DNA of 64,000 bases from Pyronema omphalodes (GCA_024516155.1 JAJJXM010000011.1:591501-655500), one strand, 5' to 3'; positions 10,899-23,326 are shown, numbered from the stretch's first letter. Numbers and translations: made by a program. Notes: generated by a model not told the origin, from the letters alone.

Positions 10899-11602
10899 AT
10901 GGCAGCTAAACCTCAGTGGACCGAACTTCGGGCGCTCCAGTCACAGGTGGGATTTATCTCGTGACGATATGCTGTAGTACATCCGGTGCTAACTGCTAGG
11001 AATAGACTGAAGACCTGTTGCGTACCTATTCGTCCTTCTCAATCGACCCTGCGCCCGAGAAGACCTTGTCAGAAGAACAGACAGAAACACAACTCAAAAA
11101 GCTATTTGCCGACCGTGAATCTGTTATTGCAGCCGTCTCCCTTAAACTAGACTCCGCATCAGCCACTGCGAAGCTTCAGAACTTTCGGTCTACCCTCGCA
11201 GAACACACCCGCGAATATCGACGGTTGAACGATGTGATCAGACAAGCACGCAAGAACTCTAGTATTCTTAGCTCGGTACGACATGATATCGATTCATATC
11301 GCTCAGCGGCGCAGCTGGAGGAAGGAAGAGAAGCGGACTACATGTTAGAAGAACGTGGGCATCTGGACAACACCCATAATATGACCGACAGGGTCTTGAG
11401 CCAGGCATATGCTATAAACCAGGATTTTGCTGAGCAGAGAGCTCGGCTGCAGAATATCAACCGAAGGGCAATGTATGCAGCAAGTCAAATTCCTGGAATC
11501 AACCACATTATCTCAAGGATCAACACGAGGAAGAAGAGAGACAGTGTTATTATGGGTGTCTTTATTGCATTTTGTTTCTTGATGTTTTTGTATTTCCGGT
11601 AA
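10899..11602 (+). CDS. GOS1: Golgi SNARE Gos1 (GOS28 / GOSR1)
   Basis: Two exons, 10899-10946 (MAAKPQWTELRALQSQ) and 11006-11602, total 214 residues, close to yeast Gos1. The N-terminal half is helical (LFADRESVIAAVSLKLDSAS). A Qb-SNARE motif follows around residues 125-190 (EADYMLEERGHLDNTHNMTD, VLSQAYAINQDFAEQRARLQ). The C-terminal membrane anchor is VIMGVFIAFCFLMFLYF. It acts in retrograde and intra-Golgi vesicle fusion with Sed5, Ykt6 and Sft1-type partners. The 59-nt intron (10947-11005) ends at AATAG; the upstream CTAG at 10996-10999 would bring an immediate stop, so the later AG is used. The next gene, ATP10, is convergent. Confidence 0.9.
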
Positions 11603-11932
11603 TGTAAAGGTGTTGCAGGCGTTAATTAAAGTTAGAGGACTACACCTGGGAGTGTTGACTAATTCTCGTATTGCTCATTTTTGGTTCTGCGGAGCGTTAA
11701 TCTTGTACATCAGTAGTCGGTTGCATTGTATTGGTTTTTTTTTGTTGTTCTATGGATGGATATTATTCTTGGAGTTGGAGCGGTATGTGGATTCTGGAAC
11801 AAACATTGTGGAGCAAGCTTTATCTATTTGGTATTTTTTCATAAATAATCTCCTTTGACGAGCTGCGAGGGCCCCTGGTATTCACATCTATCGTTATCAT
11901 ACATCCCTATACATGAACAAAATCTAATACAT
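11603..11932. other. 3' flanks of GOS1 and ATP10
   Basis: Convergent 3' region of about 330 bp, T-rich on the plus strand; nothing else seen. Confidence 0.5.
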
Positions 11933-12967
11933 TTACAAGTCATCATCCTCCAAGTTCTTGGGCTGGAAGTCCTTCTTCGTAGAGGTGAAACCCAAAGCCT
12001 TTCTCTCCTCCGCCAACTTGTTAATTCCTTTAATCAAGGCTTCCCTCTCCTCTGGCTCAGCATTTCCAGATCCCACCCATCGGATTCTGCAGTTCCAATC
12101 GATAAGGTAAACATATCCGACCTTACCGTTCCAAAGTCCCATGTCGTGTTTCAACTCCGGCGTCATTCCCCTCTCAATCAAGAAATATTTGTCGTGGCGT
12201 TCTAACGGCAACTTTGACTGAAGCTTAGGGAAGAACATCTTGACGAGAGTTGCCTTGAGCCAGTTCTGTTCAATATTGATGTCTACCCGCTGAGCATTTC
12301 CCTCCTTGAAAGCCGGAACCTCCTCTTCAAGACCCTTCATAAAAGTTTCCACTTGTCTCTCAGCCCAGGTCGATGAGTAGACCGCGACAACCGAAACATT
12401 CTGGAATAGTGTGTGTGTGGTGTTCATGGGTTGTGATTCTGCCAAGGTGCGTCCAACAAGGTTGGGGAAGAACAAGGACTTTTCGGCCTTGAATAATAGC
12501 GGAGGAGCGTACCAGCTCTTTCCCTTGAATTGTTTTGACATTCTTGAAAAGTCCTGGAAGTATGGAGTCTTCATTTCGTTGTTCAACCGTTCCTTTCTCT
12601 CAAGGTGCTTGTCGTAGTTGACAAAATCCTGTCCACGTTCGCCCCATGATCTATTATCGACTCCAGAGTTCTCGCCGGGTTGAGGGGGGTTTGGTAGTCC
12701 GATGGGACGGATAAGGTTCGGGGGCTTTGCGGTACGGAGCTCTTTTTCACTTTTGGCGAAGCGGTCGACGGGGGAGAGTTGTTGTGGCTTCTCTGCATTG
12801 GGGGAGTTCGGTAGTTTGATCTCGGGAGGGGTCGAAGGGGTGGTCGGCGGAGTCGGAGGTGCTGAGTAATTCCGAAGCTGGAAAATCAATGGCCGAAGCG
12901 GGGATTGGTAGTGGGCGCAGGAGCGCAAAGCGAGAGTGGGGATACGGGTAACTCGCATGGTTGACAT
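11933..12967 (-). CDS. ATP10: Mitochondrial ATP synthase assembly factor Atp10
   Basis: Intronless, 344 residues. The N-terminus is an Arg/Ser-rich mitochondrial presequence ([20 protein letters not shown]). A Pro/Ser-rich stretch follows, then the Atp10 domain from about residue 140: [94 protein letters not shown]. Atp10 is an inner-membrane chaperone that joins subunit 6 (Atp6) to the Atp9 ring of complex V. Length and domain order fit filamentous fungal Atp10. It is divergent from ADE1 with 287 bp between start codons. Confidence 0.9.
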   Translation of the reverse strand: MSTMRVTRIPTLALRSCAHYQSPLRPLIFQLRNYSAPPTPPTTPSTPPEIKLPNSPNAEKPQQLSPVDRFAKSEKELRTAKPPNLIRPIGLPNPPQPGENSGVDNRSWGERGQDFVNYDKHLERKERLNNEMKTPYFQDFSRMSKQFKGKSWYAPPLLFKAEKSLFFPNLVGRTLAESQPMNTTHTLFQNVSVVAVYSSTWAERQVETFMKGLEEEVPAFKEGNAQRVDINIEQNWLKATLVKMFFPKLQSKLPLERHDKYFLIERGMTPELKHDMGLWNGKVGYVYLIDWNCRIRWVGSGNAEPEEREALIKGINKLAEERKALGFTSTKKDFQPKNLEDDDL

Positions 12968-13254
12968 GGCGGGGTTTCTGCTCAGGTACGTGGGGTCCTC
13001 TCCGCAATTCTATGACGCGAGAACGCGGGTAACCTAAAGTTGAAGATTGGTTAGGCGTGGAATTGGAAAAACCTAGCTGTAGCGTAAGGCAGATCAAGTT
13101 AGTCGTCAAAGAACTTTATCTTCAGATGCCCCGTGAGTCGGTGGCGGCTGCAGACAAGGATATTCGGACTAGAGCAGATGGCATCATGGCGGGGTGAAAT
13201 CTGCCCCTCCAGGCGACCCGTTCTCTCGATACTCACCGCACTCGAAAACTCAAA
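12968..13254. promoter_or_regulatory. Bidirectional promoter ATP10 / ADE1
   Basis: 287 bp between divergent ATGs. A C/T-rich leader precedes ADE1. No specific factor site is clear. Confidence 0.45.
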
Positions 13255-14302
13255 ATGTCCGTCGTTACGTCTACCGATCTCAAGGGAAGCCTCGAGCTCC
13301 TTTCCCGTGGAAAGGTCCGCGACCTCTACGCCATCCCCAACAGCGACTCGCTTCTTTTCGTTGCGACTGACCGTATTTCCGCCTACGATGTCAACATGAA
13401 AAACGTTGGTTGCTCTTGTTCCTCAAGTGGTACTCAAATCTAAGAGAACCCCCAGGGAATCCAAGACAAGGGAAGACTCTTGACCGGTCTCTCTGAGTTC
13501 TGGTTCGACCTTCTCAAGGACGTCTGCCCCAACCACCTTATCAGCACCGAGATCCCCGAGGCCGCTGCTGAGTTCAAGGACCAGCTTGCCGGACGCTCTA
13601 TGGTCGTCAAGAAGCACAAGATTTTTGCTGTTGAGGCCATCGTTCGTGGATACATCACTGGATCTGCCTGGTCTGAGTACCAGAAGAAGGGAACCGTCCA
13701 CGGAATTAAGGTTGCCGAGGGATTGCAGGAGTCCGAGAAGTTCCCCGAGCCTCTCTTCACTCCTAGCACCAAGGCTGAGGCTGGAGAGAAGGGTGAGTTT
13801 TTGTGAATCTTGAATGTCAATATAGACACTGATATTGTGCTCAGACGAGAACATCCACCCCGATCAGGTTGCTGCCATTGTTGGTGGACAGCACTACGCT
13901 GACCGCATCAAGGAGCTTGCCATCGAGCTCTACACCAAGGCTGCTCAGCACGCCGAGACGAAGGGAATTATCATTGCCGACACCAAGTTCGAGTTCGGAT
14001 TGAACGAGAAGGGTGAGGTTGTCCTCGTTGATGAGGTGCTTACGCCTGGTATGTAACATTTCCTTGGATGATGTTAAACTTCTTACTAATCTTTTCCAGA
14101 CTCCTCCCGCTTCTGGTTGAAGTCCACCTACAAGGTCGGCGGTGGCCAGGACAGCTACGACAAGCAGTTCTTGCGCAACTGGTTGACCGAGACCGGTGTC
14201 AAGGGCGTTGAGGGTATTGAGATGCCCGAGGAGATTGTTAACAAGACCCGTGCCAAGTACATCGAGGCATACGAGATGTTGACCGGAAACCAATGGCAGT
14301 AA
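13255..14302 (+). CDS. ADE1: SAICAR synthetase (phosphoribosylaminoimidazole-succinocarboxamide synthase)
   Basis: Four exons: 13255-13404, 13456-13792, 13845-14048 and 14100-14302; 297 residues, close to yeast Ade1. It joins CAIR and aspartate with ATP to make SAICAR in purine synthesis, in the cytosol. Visible signatures: [20 protein letters not shown] near the N-terminus, [27 protein letters not shown] (PurC signature 1), then [33 protein letters not shown] (signature 2). Introns of 51, 52 and 51 nt have donors GTTGGT, GTGAGT and GTATGT and acceptors CCCAG, CTCAG and TCCAG. Codon use is strongly biased (many GGA, AAG, CTC), as in other highly expressed genes of this window. Confidence 0.95.
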
Positions 14303-14969
14303 ATGGTGAACCAAAATGAACGTTGAAGTTTAGATAGTTTTCCTTTGTTACCCATACCATATATCATTTGTTTTCATAGCCAATTTGCAAAATTCTTTCT
14401 ATTTTTTCTATTTTTTCATCAGTTAGGTCTGTCTGGGTTCTGTTACGCTTGTGAGATTATTTTGGCCTTCTACCCAATCAAAATTTCCTCCGATTTCCAT
14501 TGTTAGATTCCACAATGGTCATCAAAGTGACCCCCAAAAGAAGACATGATTACCGAGAACTCATTCTTCAAATATCTTAGAACAGGAACGTAGTGATCAT
14601 CTCATGAAACCGAGTGAGAAATCCAATATGAGATTCTTGGCTGTTGAAGGTTATCTTGACCGACTTAGAAAAGACCTAATCCTCTACAGAGGTCATATCG
14701 GCTCGGATAGCTCTAAACTTCCTCCAAGACGATTCGGTCCCCAAGCTCACACGACCAAACGCCGGGTTCCTGCACAAGTGTGCTCCACATGCCGATTACC
14801 CGGTCCATACCTGTGCCACGCTGGCACCGTCCGCAGGCAAGTGCTCTATGGTCACCATACATACATGTACGCGGCGGGTTTAAGTAGTAGAAACGCCAAG
14901 AGTCGCGTTGCGTTGCGAGAGCTTCCTGAAGCTCCGTGGGAACACGGATTCTAGCTTCTCCACGAGATA
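14303..14969. other. Intergenic, promoter side of the inositol phosphatase gene
   Basis: About 670 bp. Open frames on both strands between 14604 and 15003 lack family resemblance or good codon use and are treated as chance. Confidence 0.45.
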
Positions 14970-17900
14970 ATGGCTGTAAAAATCCTCCATAACGACTATC
15001 CACATCGATCGATTGCTCTCAGCACCCCATCGCATACGCTCATCTTTCACCACTCAACAAGCCATAAATCAAACGGAGGAACTGGGTCTCAAGTGTCCCT
15101 CGTCGACCGCGATGGAAACAGTCCAAACACACCCCAGTGTGCTATAGAATTTGCGCCGACAAGGCGCTGCAATCTCGAGGAATACACACCCCTCACGCGA
15201 CACAACTGCATGGGATGTCTGGGCCTAATTAGCATCGGCAGAGATATATTCCTCTGTGTAATTACATCTGCAAAAGAGGTCGCACAAGTCCGTCCTGGTG
15301 AAGTTGTCTCCCGAATCCTCGGAGTAGAATTTCGTATGTGAAGCACAACCCCCTTGTCACTAACAGTGTTCTAATGACTTCCCCGCAGATTGCTTGAACC
15401 GTATCGACTACGATCACTTCTTAGAATCGGAGATCAACAATTACCAAACAGAATCCGATGGTTGGGACCAAGGCCGTAGTCAACAACCTTTAGGTGTTGA
15501 GCACCCGTGTCTCGCAGTAAAAAAACTTCTCAGCGATGGAACTTTCTACTACTCAAGTCACTTCGACCTCACCAGTAGACTACAAGACAGATCACTGAAT
15601 CTGGATGGATTTGATATCGACTCTTTCGACCCGGGCTTCATGTGGAATACCCACATGATTACACCATTACTACAATTCCGTTCACACCTTTCGCATGATG
15701 AACGGTCCGACCTTGATGATACCCGATTCCTGACCTGTGTTATTCGAGGCTTCGTGGAGTCTTTAACAATCCAAAGACCCATGACCGCAATGGAATCCAG
15801 ATCCAGATCAGCTGGCATGCCCGCGATGCTTACCTTAATCAGTCGTTTGAGCTGCAAAAGAGCTGGAACGCGATTCAACGCACGCGGAATAGACGATGAT
15901 GGAAACGTTGCAAATTTTGTTGAGACTGAGACTGTAATTTGGAACCCAGGCTCCTCATCGAATGTTGAATCCACCGGGTTCAGTTACTGTCAGATCAGAG
16001 GTAGTATTCCCATTTTCTGGGAACAGCAGACGGGTCTTTTGCCAAATCAGCAGAAGATTCAGATTACTAGATCACCGGAAGCCACCCACCCTGCTTTTGA
16101 GAAACATATGGAGGGAATAGTCATGAAGTATGGTGCTTCACACATTGTTAACTTACTTTCCGAAACCAAATCAGGAGAGGCAGAGTTATCTTCACGATAC
16201 AGGAAACATCTGCGTGCCTCAAGCTTGGCAGAAAGCCGCAACCAAGATCAGCCAGGCCATCACACAGCTGCATTACTCCGCAACACTGAATACGATTTCC
16301 ATGCAGAAACCAAAGGACCAAGTGGTTATGAAGCAGCTAACGCAATCCGGCGTATTGTTGCCTCATCTGCTGAAGCATTCGGTTACTTTTTGATGGAAGG
16401 CATCACGAAAGAAAAAGAAACCGAGAGTAATTACGATGTGGTGTTGCAACAGGAGGGTGTATTTAGAACCAATTGTCTGGACTGTCTTGACCGTACCAAT
16501 CTTGTTCAAGGAATCTTCAGTAGAATGGCTATTGAGTCCTTCCTCGAGCAGAAGAATCAAGGGGTCGGCAACGATTTTTGGATGCGTCACTCTACCTTGT
16601 GGGCAGATAATGGAGATGTCGGTACACTGTGATAATGCTTGGTGCTTTTCTGATATGATTTTTAGGCTTTATCAAAAATTTACGCCGGAACTGGAGCTCT
16701 TAAATCGAGTTTTACTAGAACAGGAAAAATGAGTTTGGCGGGTGCAATTGCTGATGCTAGAAAGAGTGTTACTCGAACATACATCAATAACTTCACTGAT
16801 AAAGACAGGCAGAACACGATGGACGTATTACTGGTAGAGTAATTTCTTACTCGCTGCCTTCAATCAGATACTTACATATCAGTAGGGAAGACTGGTGGGC
16901 CAAGAACCAGTCGGTCTATACGACCCTATAAACGACTACGTCAATTCGGAACTCAACAAAAGGATGCCAGAGTTCTCTACGGAAATGCCAATACACATCT
17001 ATTGTGGAACATTTAATCTTAACGGTAGAATCCCAGGGCTTGAATGTGACTTGAGAGAATGGCTGCAATTCCGTGGAGCAACCGAACGGCAACCAGAGTT
17101 AGTTGTCATCGGTTTTCAGGAAATCGTTGAATTGAGTCCACAGCAAATCATGGCTACGGATCCTGAGCAACGCAAGCGTTGGGAGAGAGTCCTGCTTAAA
17201 TGCTTGAACAAACACAATACAGGGGATTCCTACATCCTTCTGCGCAGTGGACAGCTTGTCGGTGCAGCACTGATGATTTTTGTTCGGTCCACGGTCATCG
17301 GACAGATCAAGAACGTTGAAGGAAGTTTGAAGAAGGTCGGAATCATTAATCCTTCCGTGTGACTGTAACCTTCTAACGGATTTGAAGACTGGAATGTCGG
17401 GAGTTGCAGGTAATAAGGGTGCAGTTGCAATTCGTTTCGAGTATGCCAACACCCGGATATGCTTTGTCACTGCCCATCTTGCGGCCGGTTTTTCGAATGT
17501 AGACGAACGAAACAGAGACTACGAAACCATTTCTTCTGGACTAAGATTCCAGCAAGGTAGAAGGATCGAGAATCATGATGTTGTAATATGGCTAGGAGAT
17601 TTCAACTACCGTATTGGGCTTCCGGACGAGAAGGTTCGGGGTTTGGTTCAGGATGGAGATCTACAATATCTCTATGACAACGACCAGTTACACCTTTCTA
17701 TGGTTTCAGGACAAGCTTTCCAGTATTACACTGAAGCTAAACTGAACTTCTTACCGACGTACAAGTATGATATTGGAACCAACTTTTACGATTCATCGTA
17801 AGTACCATTACCCGGTATGTTATAAAGAATGCAGAGATCTAACAATTCCTAGAGAGAAACATCGTGTTCCAGCGTGGTGTGACCGTATCCTGTGGAAAGG

Positions 17901-18875
17901 AAGACGGTTAAACCAACTGTCCTACGGCTCAGCACAAAACATTATGTTCTCCGATCATCGACCAGTCTACGCTATGTTCCAATGCTCTGTAACGATTGTG
18001 AACGAGGAGTTAAAGACAAAGCTTTCAAAGGACTTATACGCTCAAGCCAAGGCCAATTTTAAAGGAACAAGGGTTACTTTATCTAACACAGGTTCAAGTG
18101 GTCATGAAGAAAAGCAGCAGTACGATTTGTTGGATATGGAGCCTCTTGTTCCTGGCTTACCCCCACCAAGTTCGGATAAACAAAAATGGTGGTTGAATGA
18201 TGGTATTTATCCTTACCCAAAACGCTTTATCTCCACAAACTAAAACCGGTAGGGCTTCCAGCGAAATCGATCCTCGATGCACCCGTGGGATATACTGCCA
18301 ATCCCAGCCGTCCCTACAACCCCTGGTCGACCTCTGCAGAACCAGACTGGGTAACCATGAATTCCTACAATCCTTCAGTACATAGCCAGTCCACCGGCGG
18401 TAAACCCAACTCCACGCCGAACCCTGGGCCCCCTCTCCCTGGAAAACGGTTACCCCCACCCTACGACCCTGCAACACTCCCGCCGTTGTACGGTGTTCCC
18501 CTCTTGCCCCAGAATAACCCCATCCCCGCCTTCTCCGATTTGACAGTCAAGTCCTCTCCTAATCCCCCGCCTGTTCCACGCAAGCCCGTAGAGTTACGAA
18601 GACGCAGTTTAACTGGTGATCTGGACCTATTAACTGGAGGTAACGGGATTAATGGAAGCAATGGTATTGCTGATAACATGCCACCGCCCAGGAGGGTGTC
18701 CACTATGGGAACGCAGCCGCTACAGCCCTATAAGCTTCAGCCTCATAACTCGGGGCCACCAAGGAGGAAACCGCTGCCACCGCCAGAACTACCCACTAGA
18801 CCGCCAATAGGAGATTTGATGGATAACGGGTCACAGACGACGTTGGATTCTTGGCAGCCGTTGAAACCTTCATAG
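14970..18875 (+). CDS. Synaptojanin-like phosphoinositide phosphatase (Sac1 + 5-phosphatase)
   Basis: Seven exons: 14970-15333, 15389-16617, 16666-16833, 16886-17335, 17388-17797, 17853-18202 and 18253-18875; 1197 residues in one consistent frame. The N-terminal Sac1 domain carries the CX5R catalytic motif in FRTNCLDCLDRTNLVQ. The central inositol polyphosphate 5-phosphatase has WLGDFNYRIG and VPAWCDRILWKG plus SDHRPVYAMF. The tail of about 200 residues is proline-rich (PPLPGKRLPPPYDPATLPP, PPVPRKPVELRRRS), suited to SH3 partners. Homologous to the yeast Inp51/Inp52/Inp53 group that removes phosphates from PI(4,5)P2 during endocytosis and actin patch turnover; which of the three cannot be told. 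Two introns begin with GTCGG (16618, 17336), an uncommon donor, yet only these joins restore the conserved NGD|ALSKIYAGTG and SLKK|TGMSG blocks. Confidence 0.93.
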
Positions 18876-19568
18876 CGTGATTTTTTTTCTTGGATACAGA
18901 GGGACCATGGTTAGAGTAGATGCATTAGGGAGGTGTTGTGTTTCGAGTGTTAAGATGGCAATACCCAGATACCTTTCTTGAGTAATAAATGATAGGGTGT
19001 GTAGCATGGATAAAGGTGCATGCATAGGTTTGGACCTAATATACGAGCCTAGAGTGGATGGTATTTCTTGTTTATGCTTTTTTGTATGCTTTGTTTATTA
19101 GAGTTTCGGTAGCGCCTTGCGGCGATAATTAGGGAGTTATAATGACCGTCATTTGAGTATCTTCAACAAAACTTGACAGTCACAAGGAAAATCATATTAT
19201 ATCCTGGTCCTGACTTGAGAAAATCAATGGTGTGTTAATGCGATTTATACTAACAAAAACAACACAAGAAAAGAACGACAAAGAAAGAGCATAGCTGGTA
19301 AGGCCATTATATGCGAATCCAACAGCAGTAAGGAATTGGATGGAAAAAAATAAAGGAATTCGAAAATAACTTAAATAATATACACAGAGTAGTAGGAAAA
19401 AACAACTTATGACAAGAGCATGGCAAAAGCCTTCGCTGAATTGGTTCTCACTGAACTTGAAGGTAGGATAGATCTCTATTGGTGCACCCGCACTGGAGAT
19501 TATACAATTCCAGAAAAGCCTGACTTGAAAAAGCCAGTCTCGCGGGAGACAAAATAAAAAAAAATAAA
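18876..19568. other. 3' flank of the phosphatase gene up to the tRNA
   Basis: About 690 bp, AT-rich. A 127-codon minus-strand open frame at 19192-19575 overlaps the tRNA terminator and is Phe/Leu/Ser-rich without domain; I do not count it as a gene. Confidence 0.45.
19556..19568 (-). terminator. Pol III terminator of tRNA-Lys
   Basis: Directly after the tRNA 3' end on the minus strand there is a T9 run interrupted only by single A residues, a normal RNA polymerase III stop. Confidence 0.7.
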
Positions 19569-19640
19569 GCCCCACGCGGGGGTCGAACCCGCAACCTTCA
19601 GATTAAGAGTCTGACGCTCTACCGATTGAGCTAGCGAGGC
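19569..19640 (-). tRNA. tRNA-Lys (anticodon CTT)
   Basis: 72 nt, intronless. Read on the minus strand: acceptor stem GCCTCGC pairs with GTGGGGC, D arm GCTC...GAGC, anticodon stem TCAGA/TCTGA around loop CTCTTAA with anticodon CTT, variable loop AGGTT, T arm GCGGG-TTCGACC-CCCGC. The internal A box (TAGCTCAATCGG) and B box (GGTTCGACCCC) are intact. The CCA end is not encoded, as expected for a nuclear gene. Confidence 0.97.
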
Positions 19641-19854
19641 TTAATATGCTACGTGAGCTATCTTACACAATACAGACTTTTGTCATGATCACCCAACCAT
19701 GTGCGCTCACGGTCTCCTCCTCCACCATCCCCCATAAAATATTCCAGGGTTGGCATGATCCGCCTTTTTTTGTTCTTTACCCCGTCTTCCATCTTTATAC
19801 CTTTCCCATACCTTTTTCCTATTTTATTAGCCCAACCACAGTATTAAGCCCACG

Positions 19855-21522
19855 ATGATGCTCCGGGCGTTCTTTCTATTACTCGGCCTGGCTTATGGGT
19901 CAACTGCCTCGTATGTGATGCTACAATAAACTTCTCCATAACTGATTTTAACTGTGCATCAGTGAAGCCACTACCACTACAACGGTAACAACTCATACCA
20001 CTACAACTACCACTGTGCGCGAAACAGCAACAACTGCATGCAAGCTTACCCAAGCTCGAACAGTCCGGACCATCAATGTAAGTGATCAATCATTAATAAT
20101 TGTTTCTGATCGCAAAATCTAGTTTCTAATGAAATGTCACTTTTAATTAGTTCCATGAAGAATTCAAACATCCAGAGATTGTCCTTAAGCATGCTGCTGC
20201 GAATGCCGACGAACTCTCTCCCGGTAAGGGATATGTTGTTCAGAAAAAATGGGACGATCATCCTCCTTTCAATATTCTCCTTGAAAATGGCCATGCTTGG
20301 GAGGTTGTAAACTGTACGGAAACCTTTGCCGTTGGCACACCTGAGGCGGAGTCCGTGAGTTACCAAATCAATCATTTATGAGGAATCCCAGATTAAATGT
20401 TGAATAGTGTCTCCCTCATAATTATGCATTGTCTTATCGTCCGGCAATGGGAGACTTTCCAATCGGTATTGTCGGAACTACCGGGTACATAACATTCCCT
20501 AGACCTGGAAGTCCCTGGGGGGTCTTCGACTTGCAGTCGATTGTTGTTACTCCATTCGATAGAAACAGAAACCTTACCGGTGTACCAATTATGGTCTCTG
20601 TCTACATGTGGGTTTTGTCTGATGAGGGCTTCATATATCCCATGTTTCATGATCAGCAGATTGTTGGAGGCCTACCACAATATGAGGTCTTTTGAACACT
20701 TTACATATACAAAGACAATTGTGCTAATGTCCTAACACAGATTAAACTCAAAGAGGGCGCCCTACCAATTACTAAATTCCAAGTTCTTGCCTGGGAAACC
20801 AATCGAGAGCAAGAAGCACCTATTGAGGGAGTAAATGATTCCCCGAAGACCCTTGGGATGATCTTGCACAGTATGGTATGTTTCCGTACTATTTATTTCA
20901 CGTTCAAAGAAAAATACTGATGGAGGACAGAGCTTTAACGAGTTCACCCACGGAACTGAAGTCTGCCCTACGGGCCCCATCCCTGGAACTAATAATGAAC
21001 TGTTTCGCAAGATCCCCGTAAGAAGGCCAATTCTGCCACTATTCTATCCTTTACTAATATTAGAACTGGCTTGGAAAGTTTAAAAATGATCTCCAACAGC
21101 CCGAAGACAGCAATCTCAAGTTCGATTTCAACCAGAAAATGCGGATGATGACAATTCAAGCCAAGAACTTCTTTTTCGCGGTCAACTCCCTCAAGCTGAA
21201 AATCGGCAGAAACATTCCTCAGAACGAGCGTCTTATGTTTAGAGTTCAATCCTACGATACCTGCGGAAATATGATTCCTCAGAGCGACCCATTTATCAAA
21301 TGGGAGGGAGGCGCGGTGGAAATTACTTTTGTTCATGAGGGTCATAGACAGGACAAAGTTTTCAAAATGGAAATTATGATTCCTGAGAATATTTGGGAGC
21401 CAAAAGAGCTGGAAATTAGAGAATGGTTCGACGTTCTTGGCTTGCCTGGATGCCACCCGTGCGCTGAAGAGAATCAGAAGCTCTGTGAAGTGCCAGTTGT
21501 GAGACGATTGTTGGCCAATTAG
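19855..21522 (+). CDS. Unknown secreted protein with Thr-rich linker
   Basis: Seven exons: 19855-19910, 19963-20077, 20151-20354, 20408-20686, 20741-20875, 20931-21017 and 21064-21522; 444 residues with every phase closing. Residues 1-19 (MMLRAFFLLLGLAYGSTAS) form a signal peptide. Residues 20-45 are Thr-rich (TTTTTVTTHTTTTTTVRETA), suited to O-mannosylation. Beyond that it is a mixed-fold protein with scattered cysteines, an NCT glycosylation site, and blocks such as DFPIGIVGTTGYITFPRPGS and LMFRVQSYDTCGNMIPQSDP. No membrane anchor or GPI signal at the C-terminus (PVVRRLLAN). I do not recognise the family and give no function. Extracellular or cell-wall location is inferred only from the signal and linker. 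Intron 20687-20740 uses donor GTCTTT. Confidence 0.75.
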
Positions 21523-21775
21523 GGCAGTAGCTATGTTTTCTGCCGGCTATGGTGTGGGAAGGTGAGTGATCCTGTATTACTTTGCACAGAAGAAATGGAA
21601 GGAAACGGGGGAGTAACCAAATAAATGATTGAAGTAAAAATTCATGGTCGAGTGATGTCATGATGTCCTTGGTTGCTACTGATGACGTGAATCTTATCTA
21701 ATCAATCAATACACGCGAGCGCGAAGCTGTCCTCATCTGCTGCAAGCTCAGTAGCTACAGCACCTCATCTCAACC

Positions 21776-22872
21776 ATGAACGCGATTTGGTCCAATATTC
21801 TCTGGTTCTTCCTACCCCAGGTATGTCCTCCCTTCCTCTTTCCATAACCCCATCTAAGCCCCTCTTAAGCCCCCCTCAACTTTATTAAACTAACAGACAT
21901 GACTCTCAGACAGTCACAGGATGGGTTGTATCCTTCTACTTCCGCGTGATGACCCGCGCCGGCGACCCGCAACCCACACCAGGAACACCGCTCCATAACC
22001 GCGTCACAAAACGAGTCTACATCACTTTGATCTCCGCATACCTACTCTACACCATTTACGAGTCCTATTACGATATTCTGCAGAAACCTACCTTTTACGA
22101 CCTACTACAAGTTCCCCATGATGTTACAGCCAAGGATCTCAAGTCGCAATTCCGCCGGTTAACAATCCAATTCCACCCCGACAAAGCCGGTGCCGGCACC
22201 GGTGATTTCTTCGTCCTCCTAAAAATCGCCTACGACACTCTGTTGGATCCTACCAAGCGATTTGCCTATGAACGTTTCGGACCGGAGGTAGTAGGCTGGG
22301 AACGTTGCAGTTCTCTTTACGATTATATTTCGCACGGGTTCCAAACTGTACTTCCGTACTATGCTGGTACTCTTATGGTTCTTACAGTTCTTTCAGTTCT
22401 TGGAAAATTTGAGTTTGGGCGCTGGTGGCGTTTCTGGGGAGTTGGAATCCTTGCGATTTTTGAGGCTGCACTTTTGACGAGACCTCATGCTTTGATCCCT
22501 GCTATGCCGTACTGGAAAACTCTTTTACCGTTTGAGCAGATTGTTCTTGCGAGGAAGTTGGTTGTTACTTGCTTTATTGCTTTAAATCAGTTGGGCCCGT
22601 ATCTAGAGCAGAAAACGATGTCGAAAGATCCCATGGAGGATATCGCGAAGCTTGCTGTGGCGGTGGAACAGGAGGCTGTGAAGATTCAGAAGATGGTGTT
22701 TTTACCGTTTGAAGGCGATAATCAGGCCAGGAGAGAGTTGGAGAGGAATATGGGGGAGAGATTGGTGGAGATTACCGTGGGGACTGATCCAGAGGTGAAA
22801 ATGGCACTGGGTGGTGCGTTTAAGAGGAGGAATGAACCGGGAGTGGTGGTTGAGGAAGCGCAGTCGCCATAG
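21776..22872 (+). CDS. Membrane-anchored DnaJ (J-domain) co-chaperone
   Basis: Two exons, 21776-21820 (MNAIWSNILWFFLPQ) and 21910-22872; 335 residues. After hydrophobic N-terminal segments (TVTGWVVSFYFRVM and VYITLISAYLLYTIY) comes a J domain at about residues 77-130: TFYDLLQVPHDVTAKDLKSQ, QFHPDKAG with the HPD tripeptide, then YDTLLDPTKRFAYERFGPEV. More membrane segments follow (TLMVLTVLSVLG, FWGVGILAIFEAALL), then a cytosolic helical tail. The HPD stimulates an Hsp70. It resembles fungal membrane-associated DnaJ proteins of the ER. Orientation of the J domain is not certain. The 89-nt intron has donor GTATGT and acceptor TCTCAG. Confidence 0.85.
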
Positions 22873-23326
22873 ATACGGCGATAAGCTGGGGAGAGGATGA
22901 TATTGGGTTATTGAGGATATTGAGGATATTGAGGTTAAGGGTTTGATAAGGCGTTATTTGGCGTTTGCGGTTTAGCGTTGGGTTGGGTAAACCAAAATAT
23001 ATACACCGATCTGATTCTTTCATAATTTGGAGCGGTTTATCTGTATGCTGAGCATGTAGGATACTGGGAGTCTACAATCTTACGAGAATTCAAAGTCTCA
23101 CAGAATTATAATTTCACTCGAAGTTTTAGATCCGTTTTCTTATTTCAAACCGAATAGGAGATTATATTTCATGAAACTAAATGAAAGATGCGACAACTAT
23201 AAGGAACTAAAACGAGGGTTGCGTACATAAATGCAAAAACAATGACAATTTGGTCCATTCCAAGCCGAAAAATCAAAGAACACCATTGACTCCATACCCA
23301 TGATCAGCTTGGATATCATCCAACAC
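22873..23326. other. Convergent 3' region
   Basis: 3' flanks of the J-protein gene (plus) and the conserved fungal gene (minus). Contains a short GGATATTGA repeat near 22915-22935; nothing else. Confidence 0.45.

Noticed and set aside
14604..14954. 116-codon plus-strand ORF before the phosphatase gene
   Set aside because: No family resemblance; opposing frame of similar length on the other strand.
19192..19575. 127-codon minus-strand open frame next to tRNA-Lys
   Set aside because: Low-complexity Phe/Leu/Ser content, runs into the tRNA terminator, no domain.
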